The notes under the pieces: generated by a model
Told to the model about the DNA's origin: nothing
Databases searched by the model: none
Seen by the model: the letters and a program-made list of their open reading frames with translations, nothing else
Shown here: piece after piece, positions 7,309 to 15,881 of the stretch
How positions within the stretch are numbered: position 1 is the stretch's first letter
Layout of the letters: each line of letters starts with the position of its first letter
Made by a program: the position numbers and the translations under genes
Source of the DNA: Rhodoferax sp.
Lineage (GTDB): Bacteria; Pseudomonadota; Gammaproteobacteria; Burkholderiales; Burkholderiaceae_C
DNA: 24,007 nt
Direction of reading: 5' to 3'
Assembly (NCBI GenBank): GCA_029946045.1
Contig: JAQSDS010000371.1
Span: 1 to 24,007 of the forward strand

Positions 7309-8403
7309 TCAAGGCAAAGGAATCAGTATTTTGAAATCCGTGGCACCCGGCGTACTGTCGCACTCGATCAAACCGTGGTGCTGCTGGACAAAGGTTTGCG
7401 CCAATGTCAGGCCCAGCCCGGAGCCGCCCTCGCGGCCCGACACCAGCGGGTAAAAAATTCGGTCTTTGATCGAGGCTGGCACGCCAGGCCCGTTGTCAAT
7501 CACATGCAATTCCAATGCCAACCGGTAGCGTTGTTTGCCAAAAGTGGTTTGTCGGGCGACCCGGGTGCGAAAAATGATTTGTGCATCACCCTGGCTGATG
7601 CGATCAACAAGCGCTTGCGCCGCGTTGTGGGCGACATTGATGAGCGCCTGAATGAGCTGCTCGCGGTCGCCACGGAACTCGGGGATCGAGGTGTCGTAGT
7701 CCTGCACCACCTTGAGTCCCTTGGGGAACTCCGCCAGAATCAGCGTGCGCACCCGCTCGCAGACTTCGTGAATATTGACATCGCCCACCACGTGCGGCCG
7801 GCGGTGGGGTGCCAGCAAACGGTCTACCAGAGATTGCAGGCGGTCTGCTTCGTGAATGATGACCTGGGTGTATTCAGAGAGTTCGGGCTGATCCAGTTCC
7901 AGTTCCAGCAACTGCGCTGCGCCACGAATACCGCCCAGCGGATTCTTGATCTCGTGGGCCAGGTTGCGAATCAGTTCCTTGTTGGCCTGGGCCTGCTCAG
8001 CCAGGCGCTCTTCACGGTCCTGGCGTGCCTGCTGCGCCAGCGGCAGCAGTTCAACGATGATGTCAGCGCTTTCGGTTTGGGTCACGATGACATGCACTGG
8101 CAACAGTTCTCGCCCTAGACGCAGCAGTTTGGCATCGTAGCGCAGGGCGGCAAACTCGTTGCTGCCAGCGCCCTGCAGTGCGGTTTCCAAATGAGCAGGC
8201 TCGGTAAAGGAGCCCGGCAAATGCGAACCCACAATGGTGCGCCGGGAGACCCCCAAGGAATCCTCCAGAGCGGCGTTGGCAAACGTCACCGTGCCATCAC
8301 TTTGCACCACGGCCACCAGCGTGGCCAACAGGTCGAAGGCAGCAAAACGCTGGCTCGGGGCGCTGTTCGTTGCGGGACGGGATTTTGTAAAGGGCAGTTT
8401 CAA
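7309..8403 (-). CDS. ntrB: Nitrogen regulation sensor histidine kinase NtrB (GlnL)
   Basis: This 364-aa cytoplasmic kinase phosphorylates NtrC when nitrogen is short and dephosphorylates it together with PII when nitrogen is plentiful. An N-terminal PAS-like domain (FDLLATLVAVVQSDGTVTFAN, GVSRRTIVG) precedes the H-box NLAHEIKNPLGGIRGAAQLL. The catalytic domain has the N-box NVAHNAAQAL, the G1 box DNGPGVP and the G2 box GGSGLGLTLAQ. No ATG exists in frame before the PAS domain, so I chose the TTG at 8403, which gives the usual roughly 20-residue leader. The reading frame stays open upstream into the neighbouring gene, so the start is less certain than the identity. It begins 19 nt after the DUF4124-like stop, and ntrC follows after an 80-bp spacer. 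Confidence 0.95.
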   Translation of the reverse strand: MKLPFTKSRPATNSAPSQRFAAFDLLATLVAVVQSDGTVTFANAALEDSLGVSRRTIVGSHLPGSFTEPAHLETALQGAGSNEFAALRYDAKLLRLGRELLPVHVIVTQTESADIIVELLPLAQQARQDREERLAEQAQANKELIRNLAHEIKNPLGGIRGAAQLLELELDQPELSEYTQVIIHEADRLQSLVDRLLAPHRRPHVVGDVNIHEVCERVRTLILAEFPKGLKVVQDYDTSIPEFRGDREQLIQALINVAHNAAQALVDRISQGDAQIIFRTRVARQTTFGKQRYRLALELHVIDNGPGVPASIKDRIFYPLVSGREGGSGLGLTLAQTFVQQHHGLIECDSTPGATDFKILIPLP

Positions 8404-8422
8404 GTTCGACCGTCCGAATGCA

Positions 8423-8917
8423 TTAGCGGGTCGAGCCGCTGGCAGGCAGACGCTCAATTTCACGGCGAATCCCGGCCATGTCACTTTCGTTGCGCGCCAG
8501 GCTGGCTTTGAGTTCAGCGACCCGGTCAAGATAGCGCTGGTAATTGCGCACCTCGTCGCCGCGCTTGTCTGGCTCGCCGTTGTTGTATTCCTTGAGCAAC
8601 TCAGTTTGACGCGCCTCGGCTTTTTTTAGCTCGGATTGCAAAATCAGGCGGGCATCAGAGTCACGCGACTTTTGCTCCTGCGAAGCCACGCGCGGGCCGG
8701 CACTGGCAGAGCTGGCCTGCTTCGGCGCCGGCTGGGAGGCCGGACGCGTGCCCTGCACCACCGTCACGTTGGCACCTTCCACCAGTTTGCAGTTTTTGGC
8801 TTGTGCCTCGGTCACCGTATTGGTGTAGACGTTGCCACAACGGTAAATACGCTCCTGCGCCTGTGCGTTAGCACACAGCAGCAACAGCAGCAAGCCCGGC
8901 CAGGTGATTTGTGTCAT
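8423..8917 (-). CDS. Exported DUF4124-like protein between glnA and ntrB
   Basis: This 164-aa protein has a clear signal peptide (hydrophobic LLLLLLCANAQAQ near residues 9-21 with an AQA-type cleavage site). A short DUF4124-like module with two cysteines follows (IYRCGNVYTN...AKNCKLVEG, about 24-48). A low-complexity Ala/Ser/Pro linker leads to a long charged helix from about residue 85 to 158 (SELKKAEARQTELLKEY, YLDRVAELKASLARNESD) that should form a coiled coil. It is predicted to be periplasmic. AAGAGG upstream serves as ribosome-binding site. Its stop lies 19 nt before the ntrB start, so it is probably co-transcribed with ntrBC. I do not know its function, and a link to nitrogen sensing rests on position only. 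Confidence 0.85.
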   Translation of the reverse strand: MTQITWPGLLLLLLCANAQAQERIYRCGNVYTNTVTEAQAKNCKLVEGANVTVVQGTRPASQPAPKQASSASAGPRVASQEQKSRDSDARLILQSELKKAEARQTELLKEYNNGEPDKRGDEVRNYQRYLDRVAELKASLARNESDMAGIRREIERLPASGSTR

Positions 8918-9001
8918 AAAAATTCAAACCCTCTTATCAGCAACGGCACGCCGGTGTCATGGCATCCCTTTCCACGGTGTGGGTTGTGAGTTTCCCACAA
9001 T

Positions 9002-9033
9002 AAAAAAGGACGGCCTGAGCCGTCCCATTTTTT
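9002..9033 (-). terminator. Intrinsic terminator of glnA
   Basis: A perfect 7-bp stem GGACGGC (9008-9014) / GCCGTCC (9019-9025) with a 4-nt loop is flanked by six A on the left and six T on the right. Read on the minus strand, the hairpin is followed by TTTTTT, a textbook Rho-independent terminator 38 nt or more after the glnA stop. The near-symmetrical T run means it could also work on the plus strand. Confidence 0.9.
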
Positions 9034-9039
9034 GACCCC

Positions 9040-9060
9040 AGGGTTGTCCGGTACAACCCT
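9040..9060. other. Second stem-loop directly after glnA
   Basis: AGGGTTGT (9040-9047) and ACAACCCT (9053-9060) form an 8-bp perfect stem with a CCGGT loop, only 10 nt beyond the glnA stop and just before the terminator hairpin. It has no T run of its own. It may protect the 3' end of the glnA mRNA or assist termination. Confidence 0.65.
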
Positions 9061-9070
9061 GCTTGCCCGC

Positions 9071-10486
9071 TTAAAGCGAGTAATACATGTCGAACTCGAT
9101 CGGGTGCGTCGCCATGCGCAAGCGCGTGACTTCGGTCATCTTGAGTTCAATGTAGGCGTCGAGCAGACCGTCAGTGAAGACACCGCCCTTGGTCAGGAAG
9201 GCGCGGTCTGCGTCCAGGCATTCCAGCGCTTGGTCCAAGCTGTGGCAGACGGTGGGGATCAGTGCGTTTTCTTCGGGTGGCAGATGGTACAGGTCCTTGG
9301 TAGCGGCTTCGCCAGGATGGATCTTGTTTTCGACACCGTCCAGGCCGGCCATCATCAGGGCCGAGAAACCCAGGTAGGGATTCATCAGCGGATCGGGGAA
9401 ACGTGCCTCGATACGACGACCCTTGGGGTTCGCCACGTAGGGAATACGAATGGAAGCCGAGCGGTTCTTGGCCGAGTAAGCCAGCTTCACCGGCGCCTCG
9501 AAACCAGGAACCAGGCGTTTGTAGCTATTGGTGCCCGGGTTGGTGATGGCGTTCAGGGCACGGGCGTGCTTGATGATGCCGCCGATGTAGTACAGAGCGA
9601 AGTCAGACAGACCAGCATAGCCGTCGCCAGCAAACAGGTTCTTGCCGTCTTTCCAGATCGACTGGTGCACGTGCATGCCGCTACCGTTGTCGCCAACGAT
9701 GGGCTTGGGCATGAAGGTGGCGGTTTTACCGTAGGCATTGGCCACGTTTTGAACCACGTATTTCAGGACCTGAGTCCAGTCGGCGCGCTCAACCAGTGTG
9801 CTGAACTTGGTGCCCAATTCGCATTGGCCAGGAGCAGCGACTTCGTGGTGGTGCACTTCAACCGGGATGCCCAGGGATTCCAGAATCAAGGACATTTCAG
9901 AACGCATGTCTTGCGTGCTGTCAACGGGAGGAACAGGGAAATAGCCACCCTTGGTGCTGGGACGGTGGCCACGGTTGCCGCCTTCCATTTTCTTGCCCGA
10001 GTTCCAGGGAGCTTCGTAGTCGTCGATCTTGAAGAACGCACCAGATGCATCGGTGTTCCAACGCACGTCGTCAAACAAGAAGAACTCTGGCTCGGGTCCA
10101 AAGTAGGCGGTGTCGCCCATGCCCGAGGCTTTCAGGTAGGCTTCTGCGCGGTGGGCCACCGAGCGCGGGTCACGCTCGTAACCTTTGCCGTCGGTGGGTT
10201 CAATCACGTCGCAGCTCATGAAGAGGGTGGTTTCTTCAAAGAAAGGATCGATGTTGGCGGTATTGGCGTCGGGCATGAGTTGCATGTCCGAGGCTTCGAT
10301 GCCTTTCCAGCCCGCCACGGACGAACCGTCAAACGCGTGACCAGAAGTGAACTTGTCTTCGTCAAAATGGGACACAGGCACAGTGACGTGCTGCTCTTTG
10401 CCACGGGTATCGGTGAAACGAAAGTCGACAAATTTGACTTCGTTGTCTTTCACCATCTTCATCACGTCTGCGACGGTCTTGGCCAT
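9071..10486 (-). CDS. glnA: Glutamine synthetase, type I
   Basis: This 471-aa enzyme makes glutamine from glutamate and ammonia with ATP and forms the cytoplasmic dodecamer. Visible signatures are [17 protein letters not shown] (residues 53-69), the metal-site motif [11 protein letters not shown], the ATP-binding [16 protein letters not shown] and the glutamate-site region [17 protein letters not shown]. The adenylylation site is Tyr400 in [10 protein letters not shown], so activity should be controlled by a GlnE-type adenylyltransferase. Length equals the usual 468-471 aa. GGAG lies 6 nt before the ATG. Upstream are a sigma-54 promoter and a putative NtrC site, so transcription probably rises under nitrogen limitation. 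A terminator separates it from DUF4124-ntrBC. Confidence 0.99.
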   Translation of the reverse strand: MAKTVADVMKMVKDNEVKFVDFRFTDTRGKEQHVTVPVSHFDEDKFTSGHAFDGSSVAGWKGIEASDMQLMPDANTANIDPFFEETTLFMSCDVIEPTDGKGYERDPRSVAHRAEAYLKASGMGDTAYFGPEPEFFLFDDVRWNTDASGAFFKIDDYEAPWNSGKKMEGGNRGHRPSTKGGYFPVPPVDSTQDMRSEMSLILESLGIPVEVHHHEVAAPGQCELGTKFSTLVERADWTQVLKYVVQNVANAYGKTATFMPKPIVGDNGSGMHVHQSIWKDGKNLFAGDGYAGLSDFALYYIGGIIKHARALNAITNPGTNSYKRLVPGFEAPVKLAYSAKNRSASIRIPYVANPKGRRIEARFPDPLMNPYLGFSALMMAGLDGVENKIHPGEAATKDLYHLPPEENALIPTVCHSLDQALECLDADRAFLTKGGVFTDGLLDAYIELKMTEVTRLRMATHPIEFDMYYSL

Positions 10487-10534
10487 TAGTTACTCCAAAG
10501 GAACAGTTGTTAAAAGGGGTTTGGGATTGGGAAT

Positions 10535-10549
10535 GCAGGTTTTGTGCCA
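10535..10549 (-). promoter_or_regulatory. Sigma-54 (RpoN) promoter of glnA
   Basis: Read on the minus strand the site is TGGCAC-AAAAC-CTGC, with the invariant GG (-24) and GC (-12) exactly 10 bp apart. The only mismatch to TGGCACN5TTGC is the first T of the -12 element. The predicted transcript start is near 10523, giving a leader of about 37 nt before the glnA ATG. Confidence 0.85.
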
Positions 10550-10674
10550 GATCCATCTTGTTTTGGCGGGACCCGTCATGGGGCGTATTTTGCCCTGAGT
10601 TTCGCCACTTTCAAAGAGGTCAGCAGCCTGGGAAGGCGAATTAAGGGCATTCAGCGTGTGTTCCGCGTGTTCAC

Positions 10675-10695
10675 TTTGCACCAAATATGTGCAAA
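10675..10695. promoter_or_regulatory. Putative NtrC enhancer site upstream of glnA
   Basis: TTTGCAC-N7-GTGCAAA is a perfect 7-bp inverted repeat. Its core TGCAC-N7-GTGCA has the same half-sites and 17-bp length as the known NtrC site TGCACC-N5-GGTGCA. It lies about 150-170 bp upstream of the predicted sigma-54 start, the usual distance for an NtrC enhancer. NtrC itself is encoded 3.3 kb away in this window. Confidence 0.75.
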
Positions 10696-10718
10696 CAAAA
10701 AGAACAAAGGGTTAAGCC

Positions 10719-11555
10719 TCAAGAACGCACCATTTCAGGGCCTAACTTAAGCTTAAAGGGTGCCAAGCCGTCCAGCAACCCAATAAATGCGCTGGCCACG
10801 GCATCAGGTGTCCCTTTCACGCCCAATTCAATATGGCGCCCAAAGTCTGGGTGATCCACGCTGGGCAGACTGAACACCTTGATGTCGGGAAAATCACGCT
10901 CAAGGTTTTCCATCAGGGGCGTCAGGGTCGCCTCCATGGCACCAAAAATGATCACCGACCGCTCCAGCCAGCTGTCTTTGGCAAACAGCGCTCGGTAATG
11001 GGTGTCAAGCACCCACTCGATCATGGGCCAGGCCATCACCGGAAACCCCGGTACAAAAAACACCCCACCACGCTCTTGGGTCAGGAAAAATCCGGGGATC
11101 TTGTTGTAGGGGTTGGGAATGATCTGCGCGCCCTGAGGGAAAACGCCCATATTGAGGCGGTGCAGGTTGTCGGCTTGGTCAGGGTCGTAGCTTTTACCCT
11201 GCTCCAGCGCCAGTTCCTGCATGCGTTGTTCGATCAAAACCTTGGCCTGCGGGTGCAGCGCCAGGTCTACACCAAGTGCGCGTGCGGCACACTGGCGCGT
11301 GTGGTCGTCTGGGGTGGCGCCAATGCCGCCGGTGGAAAACACCACGTCGCCTGACTCAAACGCACGCTGCAGGGCCGCCGTGATGCGCGCAGGGTCGTCG
11401 CCCACATACTCGGCCCAGGCCAATGACAGGCCACGCGCCTTGAGCAATTCGATCACTTTGGGCAAATGCTTGTCAGCACGTTTGCCCGACAAAATTTCGT
11501 CGCCAATGATGATCAGACCGAATTTCGGGGCAGCGTCAGGTTGGGTCAGGGGCAT
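10719..11555 (-). CDS. CinA-type molybdopterin-binding domain protein
   Basis: This 278-aa protein consists of the MoCF/CinA N-terminal domain: FGLIIIGDEILSGKRADKH near residues 12-30 and VVFSTGGIGATPDDHTRQCAARAL near 71-95. The more variable second half includes IPGFFL and VPGFPVMAWPM. It lacks the C-terminal nicotinamide-nucleotide amidohydrolase domain of full CinA (about 410 aa), so it resembles stand-alone competence/damage-inducible protein A homologues. Stand-alone members may hydrolyse ADP-ribose or bind a nucleotide cofactor; the true substrate is not known. The start overlaps the end of the EI24 gene by 20 nt, so it is last in the rsuA-EI24 operon. Confidence 0.88.
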   Translation of the reverse strand: MPLTQPDAAPKFGLIIIGDEILSGKRADKHLPKVIELLKARGLSLAWAEYVGDDPARITAALQRAFESGDVVFSTGGIGATPDDHTRQCAARALGVDLALHPQAKVLIEQRMQELALEQGKSYDPDQADNLHRLNMGVFPQGAQIIPNPYNKIPGFFLTQERGGVFFVPGFPVMAWPMIEWVLDTHYRALFAKDSWLERSVIIFGAMEATLTPLMENLERDFPDIKVFSLPSVDHPDFGRHIELGVKGTPDAVASAFIGLLDGLAPFKLKLGPEMVRS

Positions 11556-12420
11556 GGCTTATGGGCAGGGTCAAAGAATCAAGCGGGATGGCATCGGGCG
11601 GCGTTGGCGCAGCGGCGGCTTGGGCACGTTCTTGCCGCAAGTTTTGCAGGGCAGTCAGGCAGAAGTGTGCAAACCAAAGCGAAGCCAAAGCAAACACCAG
11701 CGTGTAAAGCCAGATCGCCAGGGGCACCAGCACCACAAACGCCGCCACAAACAAAACACCCGAGGCCCAGATCAAGCTGGGGGCGGCGCCCAAATAACCG
11801 CAAAACAAGCCGATGCCCAGCAAGCTGAGCCGGTGGCGACGGAAAATCTCACGCCGCTCCTCACTGCTGGCATGCTCAGCCAGTGCATCAAACGCCATCA
11901 CCCGGTAAGTGAGCCAGCCCCAGATGAGGGGCGGCAAAATCAGGATCAAGGGCGGAATAAGCCACAGCGGTATCGATACGACCAGCGCCACCAGCGCCAG
12001 CAGCGTGGACAACAAGGACCACCACAAGCTGGCAAGCAGGGAGCCGCCGCGTTTGCGCTCCAGTGAAGGAAAGCGGTTTTTGGCCACCAGCGAGGTCAGT
12101 GCCGGGGTCATCATGAGCGCCACCACCAACAGCGAGAACACCACAAGGATGGGCGTAACCACAAAAATCACGATCAGTGGCGCCAGCACGACCTTCAGGT
12201 TACCCATGCCAAAGCTCTGCAACCAGGCGGCAATATTGGTCATCAGACTGGACGATTCCAGCCACAGGCGCACCGATGTCAGCACCCCATCCCAGTACAG
12301 ATAGCCCAAACCCAAAGCAAGGCCTGTCATCAGCAGCAGCGGCAAAAACGACAGGACGATGACCCGGGGCTTCAAACCATAAGCCACCGCGCGCCAGAAT
12401 GAATCGAACAACAAACTCAT
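11536..12420 (-). CDS. EI24 / CysZ-like integral membrane protein
   Basis: This 294-aa protein matches the EI24-domain (PF07264, CysZ-related) family of Burkholderiales: it opens MSLLFDSFWRAVAYGLKPRV and contains about six strongly hydrophobic segments, near residues 20-42, 75-104 (probably two half-helices), 130-148, 150-170, 199-220 and 222-258. Charged loops include RFPSLERKRGG and EHASSEERREIFRRHR, typical of the family. The C-terminal tail is Ala/Pro-rich. The start at 12420 overlaps the rsuA stop as ATGA; an upstream in-frame start would add 23 non-family residues. CysZ in E. coli takes up sulfate, but no sulfur genes are nearby, so sulfate transport is not implied here. Confidence 0.85.
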   Translation of the reverse strand: MSLLFDSFWRAVAYGLKPRVIVLSFLPLLLMTGLALGLGYLYWDGVLTSVRLWLESSSLMTNIAAWLQSFGMGNLKVVLAPLIVIFVVTPILVVFSLLVVALMMTPALTSLVAKNRFPSLERKRGGSLLASLWWSLLSTLLALVALVVSIPLWLIPPLILILPPLIWGWLTYRVMAFDALAEHASSEERREIFRRHRLSLLGIGLFCGYLGAAPSLIWASGVLFVAAFVVLVPLAIWLYTLVFALASLWFAHFCLTALQNLRQERAQAAAAPTPPDAIPLDSLTLPISHAPDPT

Positions 12421-13187
12421 GGCGTCGAGCATACCGCAGCAGGCGCGCCTGCAATGCAGGCCAAATCTGACGCACTGAGCCAGCGCCATTGACCCGGCGC
12501 CATCTCCTCGGGCAAACGCAGACCACCGATTTGCGAGCGGTGCAGCGCCTCGACCCGGTTGCTGACAGCCGCGACCATGCGTTTGACCTGGTGGTATTTG
12601 CCCTCGGTGAGCGTCAGTCGCAAATGGAATTCAGAGACAGCCTCGCAGGCGGCCGCACGCACCGGCTTGGGGTCGTCATCAAGCACCACTCCCGCCAGCA
12701 ACTGGTTGACCTGACGCGCATCGAGCGGATGCTTGACCGTGACCTCGTACACCTTGGGCACATGGTGGCGCGGCGAGCTCATGCGGTGGATGAACTTGCC
12801 GTCGTCGGTAAGCAACAGCAGGCCGGTGGTGTCCTGATCAAGTCGTCCCACCGCCTGCACGCCCTGGACCGCCCCCTTTTGCGGGCGCAGTCGCAGCGGC
12901 GACGGCAGCAAGGTGTAGATGCTGGGGTAGGTGGACGGCTTTTGCGAACACTCGGTCGCGGTTGGCTTGTTGAGCATGATGTAGGCCTTGTCGGCATACG
13001 GCCAGTCCACGCCCTGCACTTGAAAGCGCAAGCCCTCGGCTGCAAATTCAGCAGCCGCCTGAAGGCACTTGACAGGGCTCTCCAACGGACCCGATGCATA
13101 GACCTGAACCAGGCCCTGCTGAATCAAACCGGCGCAGACACGCCGAGTGCCAAAACCCTGGGAATAAAGAATATCTTGAAGCTGCAT
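12417..13187 (-). CDS. rsuA: 16S rRNA pseudouridine synthase, RsuA family
   Basis: This 256-aa protein converts a uridine of 16S rRNA (U516 in E. coli) to pseudouridine. An N-terminal S4-like RNA-binding domain (about 1-60) precedes the catalytic domain: KAYIMLNKP near 67-75, the catalytic Asp117 in VGRLDQDTTGLLLLTDDG, and the third conserved motif GKYHQVKRMVAA. RsuA and related RluB/E/F enzymes share these motifs; length and the lack of a long C-terminal tail favour RsuA. The start is 42 nt after the ackA stop, so the genes could share a transcript. Its end is coupled to the EI24 gene. Confidence 0.92.
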   Translation of the reverse strand: MQLQDILYSQGFGTRRVCAGLIQQGLVQVYASGPLESPVKCLQAAAEFAAEGLRFQVQGVDWPYADKAYIMLNKPTATECSQKPSTYPSIYTLLPSPLRLRPQKGAVQGVQAVGRLDQDTTGLLLLTDDGKFIHRMSSPRHHVPKVYEVTVKHPLDARQVNQLLAGVVLDDDPKPVRAAACEAVSEFHLRLTLTEGKYHQVKRMVAAVSNRVEALHRSQIGGLRLPEEMAPGQWRWLSASDLACIAGAPAAVCSTP

Positions 13188-13229
13188 GCGCCTAGTATCG
13201 CAAAGCCCGGCACTGGCGCGAAAACCTGG

Positions 13230-14414
13230 TCAGGCGGAGATCAATTGCGCGGCTTCGCGTGCGGCGACCACACCTTCGTCGGTGGGCACCACCCAAACTT
13301 CAATCGCGCTGTCAGGGGCGTGAATGGCCATGATCTTGTCACCCGTGGCCTGCAGGTTCAGCTTGGGATCGATGACCACCCCCAACCAGGCCAACCGCTG
13401 GCCCATATCGGTGCGCAAGGCGACGTCGTGTTCGCCAATGCCACCACTGAAGGCAAGCACATCCAGGCCCTGCAAGCAAGCGACCAGAGCCCCACTTTCG
13501 CGCAGCACCCGGTAGGTGAACATGTCCACCGCCAATTTGGCACTGGTAGAGCTGTCCGCGCGCAAGCGGCGCATGTCGGCGGACACGCCAGAGACACCGA
13601 GCAGGCCGCTCTGCTTGTACAACAATTTTTGCAAGCGGTCATGGTCCCAACCCTGCTCCACCAAGTACAGCAGCGCACCCGAATCGAGTGATCCAGGTCG
13701 GGTTCCCATCATCAGGCCGTCCAGAGCAGAAAAGCCCATGGTGGTCGCGCAACTCTTGCCTTCGCGTGCCGCACACAGACTGGCCCCATTGCCCAGATGC
13801 GCCATCAGCACGCGACCTTGGGCGCGGCTGCTGTGCGCCAGCAGCGCACCCATCACATACTGGTACGACAGACCATGAAAGCCGTAACGGCGCAAGCCCT
13901 GCTGGTACAGCGCCTCTGGCAAGGCAAAACGGTAGTCAACTTCGGGCAAGCTCGCATGGAAAGCCGTGTCAAAGCAGGCCACCTGCGGTAGCCCGGCAAA
14001 GGCTTGTGAAAAAGCGCGTATGCCTTCCAGGTTGGCGGGCTGGTGCAGCGGCGCCAGGGAAATGAGCTGCGTCAGGTCGGCCAGCACCACATCAGACACC
14101 AGCACACTGGCGCGGTAGTGCGCGCCACCATGCACGACCCGATGCGCCACCGCCTGCATGGCTGGAATGTTGGGCAAGCTCGCAAGCAGTTCGCGCAGAC
14201 TGAGCAAAGCCTTGGGAAAGACCCGCTCTGCGCCCAAATTCAGCTGGAGACGCTGGCGTTGACCTTGAAAGTTCCAGTGCATTTCCGGTGAACCACCTGG
14301 CTCAAGACCCTCAATGTTGCCTGAGAGTATCTGGGGAGTGACCTGGTGTTGTACGAGGGGATAGAGTGAAAACTTCAGGCTCGATGAGCCCGCATTAACC
14401 GCCAAAATAGACAT
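13230..14414 (-). CDS. ackA: Acetate kinase
   Basis: This 394-aa enzyme interconverts acetyl phosphate plus ADP and acetate plus ATP. Family motifs are present: VNAGSSSLKFSLY at residues 6-18, AHRVVHGG, the catalytic region ACFDTAFHASLP, RRYGFHGLSYQYV, the phosphate loop HLGNGASLCA, GTRPGSLDSGAL, GVSADMRRL and FSGGIGEHD. Length is normal for the family (about 400 aa). The start at 14414 has AAAGG 8-12 nt upstream; longer in-frame starts run into the upstream gene and lack family similarity. It starts 10 nt after the MaoC-Pta stop, so the two steps of acetyl-CoA to acetate are encoded together. Confidence 0.97.
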   Translation of the reverse strand: MSILAVNAGSSSLKFSLYPLVQHQVTPQILSGNIEGLEPGGSPEMHWNFQGQRQRLQLNLGAERVFPKALLSLRELLASLPNIPAMQAVAHRVVHGGAHYRASVLVSDVVLADLTQLISLAPLHQPANLEGIRAFSQAFAGLPQVACFDTAFHASLPEVDYRFALPEALYQQGLRRYGFHGLSYQYVMGALLAHSSRAQGRVLMAHLGNGASLCAAREGKSCATTMGFSALDGLMMGTRPGSLDSGALLYLVEQGWDHDRLQKLLYKQSGLLGVSGVSADMRRLRADSSTSAKLAVDMFTYRVLRESGALVACLQGLDVLAFSGGIGEHDVALRTDMGQRLAWLGVVIDPKLNLQATGDKIMAIHAPDSAIEVWVVPTDEGVVAAREAAQLISA

Positions 14415-14424
14415 GCTTGTACCT

Positions 14425-15846
14425 TTACCAAACCGGACGTGGGTGATCGCGGCGCGCGTTATGCGCCACCAATAAGGCCAGCAGGGCCGAGGCGACTCGA
14501 TTCGACGGACCATCAGCCCGGCTGGTCAGCGCAATGGGCACGCGCGCGCCAAGCACAATGCCGGAGCCGCTCGCGCCAGCAAGATACTCCAACTGCTTTG
14601 CCAGCATGTTGCCGCTCTCAAGATCTGGCACCGCCAGAATGTCGGCGTGACCTGCCACCACCGACTCAATGTTCTTGATTTGCGCAGCCTGCATCGATAT
14701 GGCATTGTCGAAAGCCAAGGGACCATCGAGCACGCCACCGGTAATCTGGCCGCGTTCGGCCATTTTGCACAGTGCTGCAGCCTCCAGGGTGGAAGGGATG
14801 CCCGGGTTGACCATTTCTACAGCCGACAAAATGGCGACTTTAGGCTCGAGTACACCCAGAATGCGTGCGAAATCGATGGCATTCTGGATGATGTCCACTT
14901 TCTCTTTCAGGCTCGGGTGAATGTTGAGCGCCGCATCGGTAATCAGCAAGGGCTTGTGGTACAGCGGCACGTCAAAACGAAACACATGCGACATACGCCG
15001 ACCGGTGCGCAAGGCCGGCTTGGCCAGCACCGCATGAATCAATTCGTCGGTGTGCAGGCTGCCCTTCATGAGCATCTCGACATCCCATGCGGCGGCCATG
15101 TCGGCGGCTTTTTCGGCGGCGGCGTGGCTGTGCTGCACGTGCACAATCTCGACCCCGGTCAAGTCAATGCCAGCTTCGGAAGCCACATGGCGAATACGTA
15201 CCTCAGGACCAATCAACACGGGCACGATCAGACCATAGCGGGCTGCGTCCATGGCACCGCTCAGCGAGCCCTCGTCGCAGGGGTGCACCACGGCACAGCG
15301 CACGGCTTCAAGTTTGTTTCCCAAGGCCAGCAAATCGTTAAAACGCGCAAGCGGATCAAACAACTGGATGCGTGGCGCCGATACGCGCGGCAGGCGCACC
15401 TTGCTGGTCGGTGCCAGCACTTTAGCGACACCGCTTAAAACCAGCTCGCCACGCTGGTTGAGAACCCGGCAGTCAAGCTCAACGCTTTTGTTTTCGGGGT
15501 GCAGCGCTGTGACGGTGACCGTGACGGTGAGTGTGTCACCCACACGCACAGGCTTGACAAAGTGCAGCGCCTGGTCTTGGTAAATGGTGCCCGGGCCAGG
15601 AAACTGGGTACCCAACAAGGCAGAAATCAGGGCACCACTCCACATGCCGTGGGCAATCACGCCGTGGAACAGGCTGTTACTGGCATAGACAGAGTCCAGA
15701 TGCGCCGGATTGGTATCGCCTGACACGGCGGCAAATGCCTGGATGTCTTCGAGCGTCAGTGTGCGCAGCAAGCGGGCAGATTGCCCGAGGCTGATCTCGG
15801 AGAACGTGTGGTTTTCGATCAGTTCGGTATCCGAAGGCAAATTCAT
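14425..15846 (-). CDS. Fusion of MaoC-like hydratase and phosphate acetyltransferase
   Basis: This 473-aa protein joins two domains. Residues about 15-150 are a MaoC/hot-dog (R)-hydratase domain with the active-site motif GDTNPAHLD and HGMWSGALISALLG. Residues about 165-465 are a phosphate acetyl/butyryltransferase domain, with EGSLSGAMDAARYGLIVPVLIG, MLMKGSLHTDELIHAVL, LLITDAALNIHPSL and DILAVPDLESGNMLAKQLEYLAGA. Annotated relatives are called bifunctional enoyl-CoA hydratase/phosphate acetyltransferase. With the adjacent ackA it would convert a short-chain acyl-CoA to the acyl phosphate and then the acid with ATP gain. The hydratase half might link it to 3-hydroxybutyryl-CoA or polyhydroxyalkanoate metabolism, which is inference. 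Confidence 0.92.
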   Translation of the reverse strand: MNLPSDTELIENHTFSEISLGQSARLLRTLTLEDIQAFAAVSGDTNPAHLDSVYASNSLFHGVIAHGMWSGALISALLGTQFPGPGTIYQDQALHFVKPVRVGDTLTVTVTVTALHPENKSVELDCRVLNQRGELVLSGVAKVLAPTSKVRLPRVSAPRIQLFDPLARFNDLLALGNKLEAVRCAVVHPCDEGSLSGAMDAARYGLIVPVLIGPEVRIRHVASEAGIDLTGVEIVHVQHSHAAAEKAADMAAAWDVEMLMKGSLHTDELIHAVLAKPALRTGRRMSHVFRFDVPLYHKPLLITDAALNIHPSLKEKVDIIQNAIDFARILGVLEPKVAILSAVEMVNPGIPSTLEAAALCKMAERGQITGGVLDGPLAFDNAISMQAAQIKNIESVVAGHADILAVPDLESGNMLAKQLEYLAGASGSGIVLGARVPIALTSRADGPSNRVASALLALLVAHNARRDHPRPVW

Positions 15847-15881
15847 ATCAGTTCCAAATTATTAAAAATACAGCGCATAAC

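Noticed and set aside
8941..9000. Possible sigma-54 promoter for DUF4124-ntrBC on the minus strand
   Set aside because: The GG and GC dinucleotides of the best candidate are 9 bp apart, not the required 10.
9032..10489. A 485-codon open frame on the plus strand opposite the whole glnA gene
   Set aside because: It has no recognisable protein features and mirrors glnA codon by codon. Long antisense frames are common in GC-rich genes, and glnA is unmistakable.
10490..10684. A 64-codon minus-strand frame in the glnA upstream region
   Set aside because: It would cover the sigma-54 promoter, shows no ribosome-binding site and no protein-like composition.
12489..13691. A 400-codon plus-strand frame across rsuA and ackA
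   Set aside because: It is antisense to two well-supported genes and shows no domain or initiation signal.
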